From Bermanella sp044597725 (GTDB lineage Bacteria > Pseudomonadota > Gammaproteobacteria > Pseudomonadales > Oceanobacteraceae): a stretch of DNA of 64,000 bases. The stretch covers positions 1,550,001-1,614,000 of the forward strand of contig NZ_CP139003.1 of the NCBI RefSeq assembly GCF_044597725.1, read 5' to 3'. The notes below the pieces were generated by a model, which saw only the letters and a list, made by a program, of their open reading frames with translations, made no database searches and was not told where the DNA came from. A program made the translations under genes and the position numbers. Shown piece after piece: positions 53,169-61,677 of the stretch. Within the stretch, counting starts at the first letter, position 1, and every line of letters starts with the position of its first letter.

Positions 53169-53990
53169 ATGAAAAATTTAATCATAGCCGCATGCTCATT
53201 AGCCATTTTGGGTTGTTCAAATAGCGATGAATTGGCAACGGTTGGCTCTAAATCAATAGATAAAAGTGAATTCAGCCAGTATATGGAAGCCAAAGGCATA
53301 GCGAATAAATCGCTATCTGCTCAAAAATCACTTCTAGAGAATTATGTCCATCGACAAGCATTAACCGAATCAATTGAAATGCAAGGGGCGGTAGATACAA
53401 ATAAGATTGATCAACAGGTTAAGGATTATCGAGATCAATTACTACTTAACGCTTATTTTGATGCGTATATCGCTGAAAACGTAACCGATGAAGCAATAAA
53501 AAACTACTATTCAGCCAATGCAGACCAGTTTGAAAAAGAAAAATCTCACGTCGCTCATATATTATTACGCCTGCGGTCGGGTATGACAGACGAAGAAGTT
53601 GAAGTGGAAAAACTGAAAGCATTTGAGATTCATAGCAAATTAAAGAAAGGTGAAGACTTTGCCGATCTGGCTAACCAAGAGTCTGACGATAAAATATCAG
53701 CAAAAAAAGGCGGTGATCTGGGTTGGATTGTTAAAGGCAGTATCGACCCTGTGTTTTCGAAAGTGGCATTTGAGTTAGAAGAAGGGCAGGTGAGCGAACC
53801 TATAAGAACCGCATTTGGATTTCATATTCTAAAAGTTCTAGAAGCGCCTAAAACGGTCAAAATTGGTTTTAATGATGTCAAAGGTGAAATTCGCCATACC
53901 CTTAAGGCAAAAGCAAAGCAAGCCGAATTAGAACGCCTCAAAAGTGATGTCGAAGTAGAAATATTCTCAGAAAGGCTGTTAGAAGAATGA
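53169..53990 (+). CDS. Parvulin-type peptidyl-prolyl isomerase lipoprotein (EpsD/SurA/PrsA-like)
   Basis: A 273-residue periplasmic lipoprotein. The signal peptide ends in a lipobox (ILGC). An N-terminal helical chaperone segment (about residues 30-115, SurA_N-like) is followed by a parvulin domain (about 125-230) with the family marks VAHILLRLR, GGDLGWI and FGFHILKVLE. It should catalyse proline isomerisation and hold unfolded chains in the periplasm. I start at ATG 53,169, preceded by GGAAGGA; an in-frame ATG upstream would hide the lipobox. It lies 26 bases after the giant gene and overlaps the next gene by four bases. The position makes the giant protein its likely client, as EpsD-family and PrsA proteins often serve a neighbouring exported product. 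That link is inference. Confidence 0.9.
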   Translation: MKNLIIAACSLAILGCSNSDELATVGSKSIDKSEFSQYMEAKGIANKSLSAQKSLLENYVHRQALTESIEMQGAVDTNKIDQQVKDYRDQLLLNAYFDAYIAENVTDEAIKNYYSANADQFEKEKSHVAHILLRLRSGMTDEEVEVEKLKAFEIHSKLKKGEDFADLANQESDDKISAKKGGDLGWIVKGSIDPVFSKVAFELEEGQVSEPIRTAFGFHILKVLEAPKTVKIGFNDVKGEIRHTLKAKAKQAELERLKSDVEVEIFSERLLEE

Positions 53991-54784
53991 AGTTGATAGG
54001 ATGTCTTACGCTAATTTTTTTGATTGTATCCGGTTGTAGTAATGATGCAAATAAAGAAGTAGATGAATCTAAAGTTGTAGCAAGGGTAGGTGATGAATAT
54101 ATCCTGCAAACGGAATTTGACTATCACCTTAATAAACTCCTCGGTTTAAAAGTAATACAGGCGACTGATTCCGTTAAGAGAAAGGTACTTGAAAGTATTG
54201 TGATATCAAAGCTGATGTCACAAAAACAACTCAACGGGATGAGTAAACAAGAGCATATTGAGCTTGAGACTAAACTGAATGCCTACAAAGAAGATGTGCT
54301 AACTAAAATGTATTTGGAAGAATCGATTAAGCCCGTTCCGCCAACAAAAGAGCAGGTGCTAGATTATTATAATAACAATCTTGATAAATTTGGTGGAGGA
54401 AATTATGCGAGTGTTGAGTATTGGTCGTTGGGTAGTGATTGCAGTATTGACAAAACAAAACAGACCAAGTCCGAAATTAAAGCTCAGCTAAGTAAAAATG
54501 AGTGTTATTTCGAGAGGTCAACTCGTAACGAAAACCTTTCAAATCTGGCTAAAGAGCTGAAGGTTAGTGAAAATAACCTTGAAAAAGGGAAAGCGTATTG
54601 GATTACTCATGGCGGTGAGCAACAGGTCCTGTTTGTGAATAGCCTTGAAACAAAAAATGCCAAGCCACTTATCGAAGTTGCATCGGATATTCGTAAAATG
54701 CTAGCACCTATGCAGTTACGTCAAGCAATAGAAGATGAAAAGAAAACACTTATAAGAGATATGGAAGTCGAATACTTCGATTAA
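53987..54784 (+). CDS. Second SurA/EpsD-like lipoprotein without a clear parvulin core
   Basis: A 265-residue lipoprotein (lipobox VSGC) sharing the N-terminal plan of its neighbour: ARVGDEYILQTEFDYHL is the SurA_N-like opening, followed by a helical region and KEQVLDYYNNNLDKF, the usual lead into a parvulin domain. The parvulin marks HILL, GGDLGW and FGFHIIKV are absent; the corresponding stretch (about residues 140-225) has two cysteines and a different pattern. It looks like a chaperone-only paralogue that has lost or never had isomerase activity. Its ATG overlaps the stop of the upstream gene (ATGA), so translation is coupled. It may form a heterodimer with the first protein. Confidence 0.78.
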   Translation: MKLIGCLTLIFLIVSGCSNDANKEVDESKVVARVGDEYILQTEFDYHLNKLLGLKVIQATDSVKRKVLESIVISKLMSQKQLNGMSKQEHIELETKLNAYKEDVLTKMYLEESIKPVPPTKEQVLDYYNNNLDKFGGGNYASVEYWSLGSDCSIDKTKQTKSEIKAQLSKNECYFERSTRNENLSNLAKELKVSENNLEKGKAYWITHGGEQQVLFVNSLETKNAKPLIEVASDIRKMLAPMQLRQAIEDEKKTLIRDMEVEYFD

Positions 54785-54790
54785 TTTAAT

Positions 54791-57700
54791 ATGAATTATT
54801 TAAAACTATGCTTATTTAGCTTAACTGCGCTGCTTTCTATTAATAGCTTTGCTTACGAAAATGTTTGTAGCTCAGTTTTTAACAATGGTATTCAAGCGCA
54901 TGATAAAGCCATTATTGAATTTAAGCATGGAGCAAAAGCCAGCAATGTTTCTAAGCATGAATTATATGCAAAGAAGCTGAAGTTACCACGTAGAGGCGCA
55001 GCAAGTACCTGTGATGGAAAGGTATGTACCAAGAATAATACTGGAAGTACCCTATTTCCTGAGTACGAATTTAACAACGTAGAAAAATCTGAAAAAAAGA
55101 AGCTCAATAAAGGTTGGTGGTTTTCATCTATAAATATCTCCGATTCAACCTATAAAACGATTTCGGTTAAGCCATTTTCTACCGCAACCTTTAAGCATCA
55201 GGGCAGTGAATTTACCGCCAAACGAGTCACGTTGCGGGCAGGCTCGACCTTGGTGCTCAAACCAGGAGATTATTGGATAGAAAAATTCTATTTATCTGCT
55301 GGCGCGACGATAGAGCAATCGAGCCCCGGGCAAATTCGAATTTTTGCTAAAAGTATTTCAACAGCCTTTGGTAACACCTTAGGCGCAAATGATAACGCCC
55401 ATTCACTTTTAATTGTGAGCGATAAACTTAAGATTGGCTCGTTTAATAGTGTTAATGCATTTTTATATGTTCATCAAAATGCAAAAATTGGATCATTTAG
55501 TTCAGTGCTAGGGGCTGTCTCAGCAGAGAAACTAAACTTAGAAACCTATTCAAATGTAACCTATCTGTCGGATGGTGTTGGTAAAATCAATTATGCATGG
55601 TTATGCGATTACGACTCAGACGGCATATATGATGGCTTTGATGATGACTCGGACAATGATGGCTACTCAGATGAAATCGAATTATTAGCGGGTAGCGATA
55701 TTTATGATGACAGTGATGTGCCATCGGATATGGACGGCGATGGTATACCAGACGTTATAGATAATGACATTGATGGCGATGGTTACACTAACGAAGAAGA
55801 AGCAGAGCTGGGTACCGATCCAACCGATCCCAATAGCTTCCCCTCTAACCCGCCTTCAATTGAACTAGCCATAGAAAGTGGACAGTTTGTAGAACGAGAT
55901 AATATCTATATAGCGGGGTCAATTGTCTTTGGTAGTCGCCCCATCGCAAAGTTATACGTTTATAAGGCTCAGTCTCCCAGCGAAATACAGTTAATCAATT
56001 ATAATAACGATGGCGGTTACACGGCAGAGCTTAGTCTAGAAGAAGGGCTAAATGAATTCGTCGTCGTTGTAGAAGATATGGATGGTGCGCAAGATCAAGT
56101 AGCATTTAATGTGACATATGTTGTGCCATTTAAAATACTGTCGGTATCGCCAAGCACCTCATCTACCTTAAACGAGAGTACGGTAGAACTAACCATTGAA
56201 GTGAAAGCCGATGCTCAACCGGAGTTAAGAGTAAATGAACAACTAGCTTCATTTATTTCAGTCACTAACAGCATTTATACATTTCGTAAAAGCTATGAAT
56301 TATCACCGGGTAATAACGTCATACAGGTTAGAGCGCTTAATGGTAAAAAGACATTAGGTGAAACGGTAGAGTACCGTTTTGAGCCTACCGATATGACTCA
56401 ATATCCAGCTCCCAAAATAAGCATAAGCACACCTGCCGAAAACAGCCTCTTTGATCGTGAAAAAGTATCATTTTCAGCCAGTATTGAATCGAACGTAGGT
56501 GGTTTATCGGCCTCTATTGATGGTTTGCCCGTAAAATTAACCAAAGCGAATAACAATCAGTATTCTATAAGGCATTCGTTAGACCTGAACGAAGGAGAGA
56601 ACACCTTTGTTATTGAAGTTAAGGATGCATTAGAGCAAACGTCATCACAGCCTTTAACCGTGATGAGGGATACAACCGCACCCGAAATTAACATAATAGG
56701 CGACTACCTATTACCTCCCACCCCTAATTTCTTACCTAACGCAAAGTTTGCCCTAAGTGGTGAAGTGTTTGGCAGTGATGTGGCGAGCGTTAAAATCGCA
56801 GGTCAACAGGTTCAGCTAACTGAGAAAGAATCTTCGGTTTATCATTTTACTCACAACTTGAATATCGCATCTAACCAAGATGTTTTGGTCGACGTTACCG
56901 CGACTGATGAGCTAGGGAACAGCAGGACACTGGCCTATTATTTTCATGCTACTTCAAACTTGAGTATGAGCTGGGTAACACCTGTGTTTCCGGTTACATG
57001 GATACTTGAGAACTTAACCGCAAAACCTTTTGCCTTAAAGCTACATGATACCACTGGAAATGAAGAATTTACGATAAGCTTAGAAAGTGAAGCGACGGCG
57101 CCAAAGACCATTGATTTTAATAGAGTAGGTGATCTATTAACAGGGGCTCTGCCGCCAATTACAGAGAAAGGTAGCTATACATTAACAGTAAAAGCGCTTG
57201 AATCGGGTAAAGAAATAACACAGCTAAGCAATGAGCTAAAGGTAATTAGCCAGCAAGACATTCCAATAAAAGTCACAAAAGTAATACCCGAGCCAGAACA
57301 AAATAATATTGAGCCTAATACGTTTTTACAGGTGAACTTTAATCGCCCAATCGATATAGACAAACTGTCTATTGTAGCAAGACGAACTTTGCACGGAAAA
57401 ACCTATGTTAATTTGGATGCATCGGGTACCAACTTTTTACACGCAAAAGGCATGCAACTGGTGCAAGTCGATGTGGACCGCGAATTAGTAAATGGCAGCA
57501 TCTCGGTATTACCCGATGACAGTAGTTTTGTTTTCTATCCAGAAAACGACTTAGGTTATACCGCGGATATTGACTGGCAAATATTGTACGACGGAGAACT
57601 GTTAGCCAAGCAAAGGTTTGAGACTCGCTCGTTGCCTACCACTATTGACGGAGGTGTAAAAGATAGCTTTGGTCAAACGATTGAAGGCGTGTCCGTCGAA

Positions 57701-58450
57701 ATTGAAGAGCTTGGTCGAACGACTACAACCAATAACGATGGCGGATTCTCATTTGGTTATGGTGCAAGTGCAGACAATAATATTCTCCAAGGTCGCTATC
57801 ATTTACTTGTGAATAAGGGGTCTAAATACCCAAGGTTAGGCGAAATACGTATTCCTTTCGATATCAAACAAGGAAAACGTAACCAGTTACCAATTCTACG
57901 TGTTCCTAATATAAATGACGATATACAGCGAATAAGCGTCACGCCAGGCAGTAATACAGTGAGGCTAGCAAATGGCGAATTAGAGTTGGATTTAACCAAT
58001 GCACGGTTAGAATTCCCCACAAATAGCACCGCCATACACGCACAGTTTATACCGGCTAGTAATAATGTAAGAAGGGTATATCAAGGCGCGGCAGCCTTAT
58101 GGTTCTATCAATTACAGCCGTTTGGTATAAAACCAACTAACCCCATTGATGTAAAAATTAAAGTACCACTATTAAATGGGTCCGATCGTTATCTGATGAT
58201 TAAAGAAGGCGAAGTGGGTTATTCATTTATATTAGGATATAACCAAACAAAGGATGTTATCGAGCCTGTGGGAGTAGTTAAGATTGAAGATGGCTATATG
58301 CACTCCATCAACCCGATTAGTTTTGATACACTAGATTATTTAGGCTACACCCATACGCATCCTAAGTATCAAGATTTATTTAAACAATATGAATTAGGCC
58401 AAGTCAGCTTTATTGAATTGGTTGCAGAAGTAACGGCGGAACAGCTATGA
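54791..58450 (+). CDS. Secreted Ig-like protein with MshQ-like and calcium-binding regions, 1,219 aa
   Basis: Signal peptide about residues 1-21 (ending NSFA). Residues about 135-262 resemble the MshQ N-terminal fold: LKPGDYWIEKFYLS, GQIRIFAK, then SLLIVSDKLKIGSFNSVNAFLYV and IGSFSSVLGAVSAEKL follow the repeating strand pattern of that protein, which belongs to the MSHA pilus locus. Residues 273-352 hold thrombospondin type 3-like calcium loops. Ig-like repeats follow (about 353-820), then an SbsA-like Ig (about 825-950), a carboxypeptidase-regulatory-like domain (about 952-1030; GVSVEIEELGRTTTTNNDGG) and a C-terminal domain of unknown type (about 1048-1219). It sits six bases after the second lipoprotein gene and overlaps the next start by four bases. 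Probably a surface partner of the giant protein. Confidence 0.75.
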   Translation: MNYLKLCLFSLTALLSINSFAYENVCSSVFNNGIQAHDKAIIEFKHGAKASNVSKHELYAKKLKLPRRGAASTCDGKVCTKNNTGSTLFPEYEFNNVEKSEKKKLNKGWWFSSINISDSTYKTISVKPFSTATFKHQGSEFTAKRVTLRAGSTLVLKPGDYWIEKFYLSAGATIEQSSPGQIRIFAKSISTAFGNTLGANDNAHSLLIVSDKLKIGSFNSVNAFLYVHQNAKIGSFSSVLGAVSAEKLNLETYSNVTYLSDGVGKINYAWLCDYDSDGIYDGFDDDSDNDGYSDEIELLAGSDIYDDSDVPSDMDGDGIPDVIDNDIDGDGYTNEEEAELGTDPTDPNSFPSNPPSIELAIESGQFVERDNIYIAGSIVFGSRPIAKLYVYKAQSPSEIQLINYNNDGGYTAELSLEEGLNEFVVVVEDMDGAQDQVAFNVTYVVPFKILSVSPSTSSTLNESTVELTIEVKADAQPELRVNEQLASFISVTNSIYTFRKSYELSPGNNVIQVRALNGKKTLGETVEYRFEPTDMTQYPAPKISISTPAENSLFDREKVSFSASIESNVGGLSASIDGLPVKLTKANNNQYSIRHSLDLNEGENTFVIEVKDALEQTSSQPLTVMRDTTAPEINIIGDYLLPPTPNFLPNAKFALSGEVFGSDVASVKIAGQQVQLTEKESSVYHFTHNLNIASNQDVLVDVTATDELGNSRTLAYYFHATSNLSMSWVTPVFPVTWILENLTAKPFALKLHDTTGNEEFTISLESEATAPKTIDFNRVGDLLTGALPPITEKGSYTLTVKALESGKEITQLSNELKVISQQDIPIKVTKVIPEPEQNNIEPNTFLQVNFNRPIDIDKLSIVARRTLHGKTYVNLDASGTNFLHAKGMQLVQVDVDRELVNGSISVLPDDSSFVFYPENDLGYTADIDWQILYDGELLAKQRFETRSLPTTIDGGVKDSFGQTIEGVSVEIEELGRTTTTNNDGGFSFGYGASADNNILQGRYHLLVNKGSKYPRLGEIRIPFDIKQGKRNQLPILRVPNINDDIQRISVTPGSNTVRLANGELELDLTNARLEFPTNSTAIHAQFIPASNNVRRVYQGAAALWFYQLQPFGIKPTNPIDVKIKVPLLNGSDRYLMIKEGEVGYSFILGYNQTKDVIEPVGVVKIEDGYMHSINPISFDTLDYLGYTHTHPKYQDLFKQYELGQVSFIELVAEVTAEQL

Positions 58451-61400
58451 AACGGATTTTAACAAGCCTGCTGATTTTAACACTAGCGCCAAAAACCTTG
58501 GCACTTAATCCATACGGATTTGAGCAAATAATTCATATGGGCCACGTATTTGCCCGCTCTATCGTACATGATGAAGATACGGGGTTACCCTTATGGGCTG
58601 AATACAACGAGGATGGTGGGCATACTAAAATTCAAGTCGATTTACAAAAAGCATACGAAGGACGTGCAATATCAGGCAGTAATTATCGTTCTTATATACA
58701 AGCGCTACAGAACTTTAAAGAACGCTTTGATGGCCAAGTAGATCTTTATACCATTGACGAATTTAAAGCCATCGCAGAGTCTCTCACCACAAAAGATGGC
58801 CAGCCTATTACTAACTGGCAACTATCAAGCATTAACCCAGATGCACTCTCGGTTGTTATTCCTAGCGTCGATAAGCGGTTGCAATACGATGCTACCCGAA
58901 TTGAAAAACTCTTTTTTCCTGTCGACTTAAAAACATACCCAAGCATTGATGACAACACAATGTCTCTATTGTTATCTAGAGATGGCGAAATACTTTATAA
59001 AAGTGAACAACGCATAGGTAAGCTTTCTCTCTATCTTACAAAAAAAGAAGCCGGTATAGAAAATACTACCGAATATGAATACACACCGGGTTATAAACGA
59101 CTTCATGACTATAATATTTTAGATCCTATCCCAGCTGTTAAGATCGAAGGGCCGACTGGCTATATAAATGGTATCGCATTCACTGATGAAAGCGGTTTTT
59201 ACAACATGCAAATGCGACCACCGCCATGCCCAGGATTCGACTATGTATGGGATCAATACTCGAATGCAACGTTTTATTACGCCAACTTTAACCCCCGCGG
59301 CGCACCTGTAATACCCTATTTCATTGAGCGCTATAGTTATAGTAATTACTGCAATGGTTTATACCTAAGAGCTGTTGCAGAGATCAGCTCCCTAAGTGGG
59401 GCATCTATGGCAACAGACCTATTGGGCCTAGTATCATCTATACCCGATAACATCCGTACCCTAAACTTCCCTGTGGGCATAAATATTTTAGCCGGTAATT
59501 CGCTTTTTGTAGGGGCCGACATTTCACAAGAGCCCACCCGCTATTACGCTGAAGAGTCCCCCATGACCGAATACATGGCCCCCAACGACTATGACGGCGA
59601 TGGCAATATTGATAGTACGCAACGGGGGTATATTAACGAAGAAGGCATTTTTGTAGCGGATGAATCCGCACAAACCTATGGCGTCTTTTTAAGCAGCTAT
59701 GCAAGGCCCGATGGCCAGCCAAGCTTCATGCGCGCCATTGATGTGCAAAAAGATTATCGCAATAAAGGTTTATTACAAAACCTAAACAAAGATGACTTAA
59801 TGGATACCGATTTATTGGTATTCCGAGAATCCACCGGTCAATTGATTACCGAGCGCTCGGGCCTGAATATTGAAGATTTAAGACGCAGCGGATTAATTGA
59901 CAATATCGTACAAGACGGAAACGGGAATTTTAGCTATACCATCGCCATTCGTAGCCCCGAAGATTCATTTGCGGTACGCAGCCGTCGGTTTGCATTTGAT
60001 AAATGGCAAGCTGAAAGCAAAATAAACCCAGCTTTACATTCCCAACAATCGGACTTTTTGCGAGTAGGTGAGCAGCTACGCATTGTTGCCATCAACCGAG
60101 CCACAGGCTACATGGGCACCGTAACCACCGAACTAACCGGCACGCAAATAGGGGGCGATGTCTCGGTTTATGTGCCCCCCATCGTAATGGGCCCACCTAA
60201 TTTAAAAGTATGGGCCACACGTCGTTACGAACTCAATGGCGCACAAGCAGGCAGTGATCGAGAAAAACGCACCATCAGTAACGAAGGCGCGGCCACCAAC
60301 GACGATTACCTGATCGAAGTGCATACCCAATGGCTAGACACCAATGGCTTCCCCTTACCCGCAGGTTTAAAAGGCCGTGGCTTTACCGGACGCTTAGTCA
60401 AAGTCAGTGCCGACCCAGCCACCACGACCGACCCATACAATACCAACGTACAAGAGTTCGCCATCGACCCCGGCACGCAACTGCAAGTACTAAAATTTGG
60501 GGAAGGGGAAGCGGGTAAATACCACTATCACGTACAAGTGAGTGGCCAAACCGATGCCGAAAACAACGACTTTGCCACGGGTAATCACACAGGGGTGCTT
60601 AGACACAGACCCAATAAATACGTGCCCGTAAAAGTGCCGTTGTTTGATGAAACCATCACCAACGTTAATAAAATCTTACAACAGCAAAACAACGAAGACG
60701 CCAAAGGCACCGATGCCGCGTTCAATTGGGCGTATCGTCCTGAACTGAGCTTTTCGGTAGTAGACCTCGAAGTCAGCTCCATCCAACTGACCGACGACGA
60801 AGACGACACCCTCGAACTGGTCGACTCAACCGACCCCGTGATCAGCTCCGCCGACAGCGCAGTGGAAGTGTTCTTCAAATTAATGGAATCGGAATTTGAT
60901 CGCATCACCCCACTCGATGGCGAACAAACCTTCATCCTCGCCCTCGGGGAAGAAGAAATTGAAATCAGCGCCAGCCAAGACGAAAGCGGCGCCATTACCT
61001 TCACCAATTTAGAACACCTCGCCCACATCAAACCCGAGGATTATTTCAGCATTCGCCTGTATCTAAATGAGGATTCACAAAACGTATTGTGGGACTGGGC
61101 GTTTACCACCTTAGATATTGATACGGATTCTGATAATAACAATGGCTACGATGAGCCCGACCGAGATGTGAAAGAAGAGCAAAGTGAAACCAACGAAAAA
61201 CATCCGGGTAAAGTTGTTGAAGTGAACGACGGCGATATTAATAATAATGACGTACCTGACTTTGCTGAATTCGAATACATCACCCCAAAAGGCCGAAAAA
61301 TAGACGTAAAACTGGTGCCCATGGTTGTTGAAATTCCGGCACACGTTAATTTTAGTACCGCCACCATACTCATTGAATATCAAGGCTCTGATCCAGAAGC

Positions 61401-61677
61401 CGTAGAAAAAGTGAATATTGGAAGCCCAGACAACCCAGAGTGGCAATACACCCCGGCGGACGGTTTACAACGACTCTGGATAAAAGATGCCGTTGATAAA
61501 CGTATTCCTAAAGGAGTAGAAAATGCGGGTGACTACATCACCCCCAATCATCCTTACACCCTGATGCAGCTTGGGTTTGAAGAACAAAAACGGACCCAAG
61601 TTTTTTATATTGAGGCGATACGTCAAACAGAAGATAGAGGCGCTGCGATGTATGTGGAGTTGGAGTACGACCAATGA
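58447..61677 (+). CDS. Secreted protein of unknown function, 1,076 aa
   Basis: I do not recognise this family. A signal peptide covers about residues 1-19 (ending TLA). Residues about 240-275 (VKIEGPTGYINGIAFTDESG) look like a carboxypeptidase-regulatory or Ig-like strand set. Asp-rich calcium-type loops occur at 59,584-59,622 (YDGDGNIDS), 61,114-61,170 (DTDSDNNNGYDEPD) and 61,225-61,272 (GDINNNDVPDFAEF). The rest appears beta-rich and extracellular, with few cysteines. The DNA between about 59,550 and 61,050 is markedly richer in G and C than the rest of the gene. Start and stop overlap both neighbours by four bases, so it is firmly inside the operon. Likely a structural or binding component; no enzyme motif is visible. 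Confidence 0.8.
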   Translation: MKRILTSLLILTLAPKTLALNPYGFEQIIHMGHVFARSIVHDEDTGLPLWAEYNEDGGHTKIQVDLQKAYEGRAISGSNYRSYIQALQNFKERFDGQVDLYTIDEFKAIAESLTTKDGQPITNWQLSSINPDALSVVIPSVDKRLQYDATRIEKLFFPVDLKTYPSIDDNTMSLLLSRDGEILYKSEQRIGKLSLYLTKKEAGIENTTEYEYTPGYKRLHDYNILDPIPAVKIEGPTGYINGIAFTDESGFYNMQMRPPPCPGFDYVWDQYSNATFYYANFNPRGAPVIPYFIERYSYSNYCNGLYLRAVAEISSLSGASMATDLLGLVSSIPDNIRTLNFPVGINILAGNSLFVGADISQEPTRYYAEESPMTEYMAPNDYDGDGNIDSTQRGYINEEGIFVADESAQTYGVFLSSYARPDGQPSFMRAIDVQKDYRNKGLLQNLNKDDLMDTDLLVFRESTGQLITERSGLNIEDLRRSGLIDNIVQDGNGNFSYTIAIRSPEDSFAVRSRRFAFDKWQAESKINPALHSQQSDFLRVGEQLRIVAINRATGYMGTVTTELTGTQIGGDVSVYVPPIVMGPPNLKVWATRRYELNGAQAGSDREKRTISNEGAATNDDYLIEVHTQWLDTNGFPLPAGLKGRGFTGRLVKVSADPATTTDPYNTNVQEFAIDPGTQLQVLKFGEGEAGKYHYHVQVSGQTDAENNDFATGNHTGVLRHRPNKYVPVKVPLFDETITNVNKILQQQNNEDAKGTDAAFNWAYRPELSFSVVDLEVSSIQLTDDEDDTLELVDSTDPVISSADSAVEVFFKLMESEFDRITPLDGEQTFILALGEEEIEISASQDESGAITFTNLEHLAHIKPEDYFSIRLYLNEDSQNVLWDWAFTTLDIDTDSDNNNGYDEPDRDVKEEQSETNEKHPGKVVEVNDGDINNNDVPDFAEFEYITPKGRKIDVKLVPMVVEIPAHVNFSTATILIEYQGSDPEAVEKVNIGSPDNPEWQYTPADGLQRLWIKDAVDKRIPKGVENAGDYITPNHPYTLMQLGFEEQKRTQVFYIEAIRQTEDRGAAMYVELEYDQ

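Noticed and set aside
60585..61031. 148-codon open frame on the minus strand
   Set aside because: It lies fully inside the 1,076-aa gene, in the GC-rich stretch where fewer stops occur by chance. The forward frame is continuous, has a signal peptide and is coupled to both neighbours.
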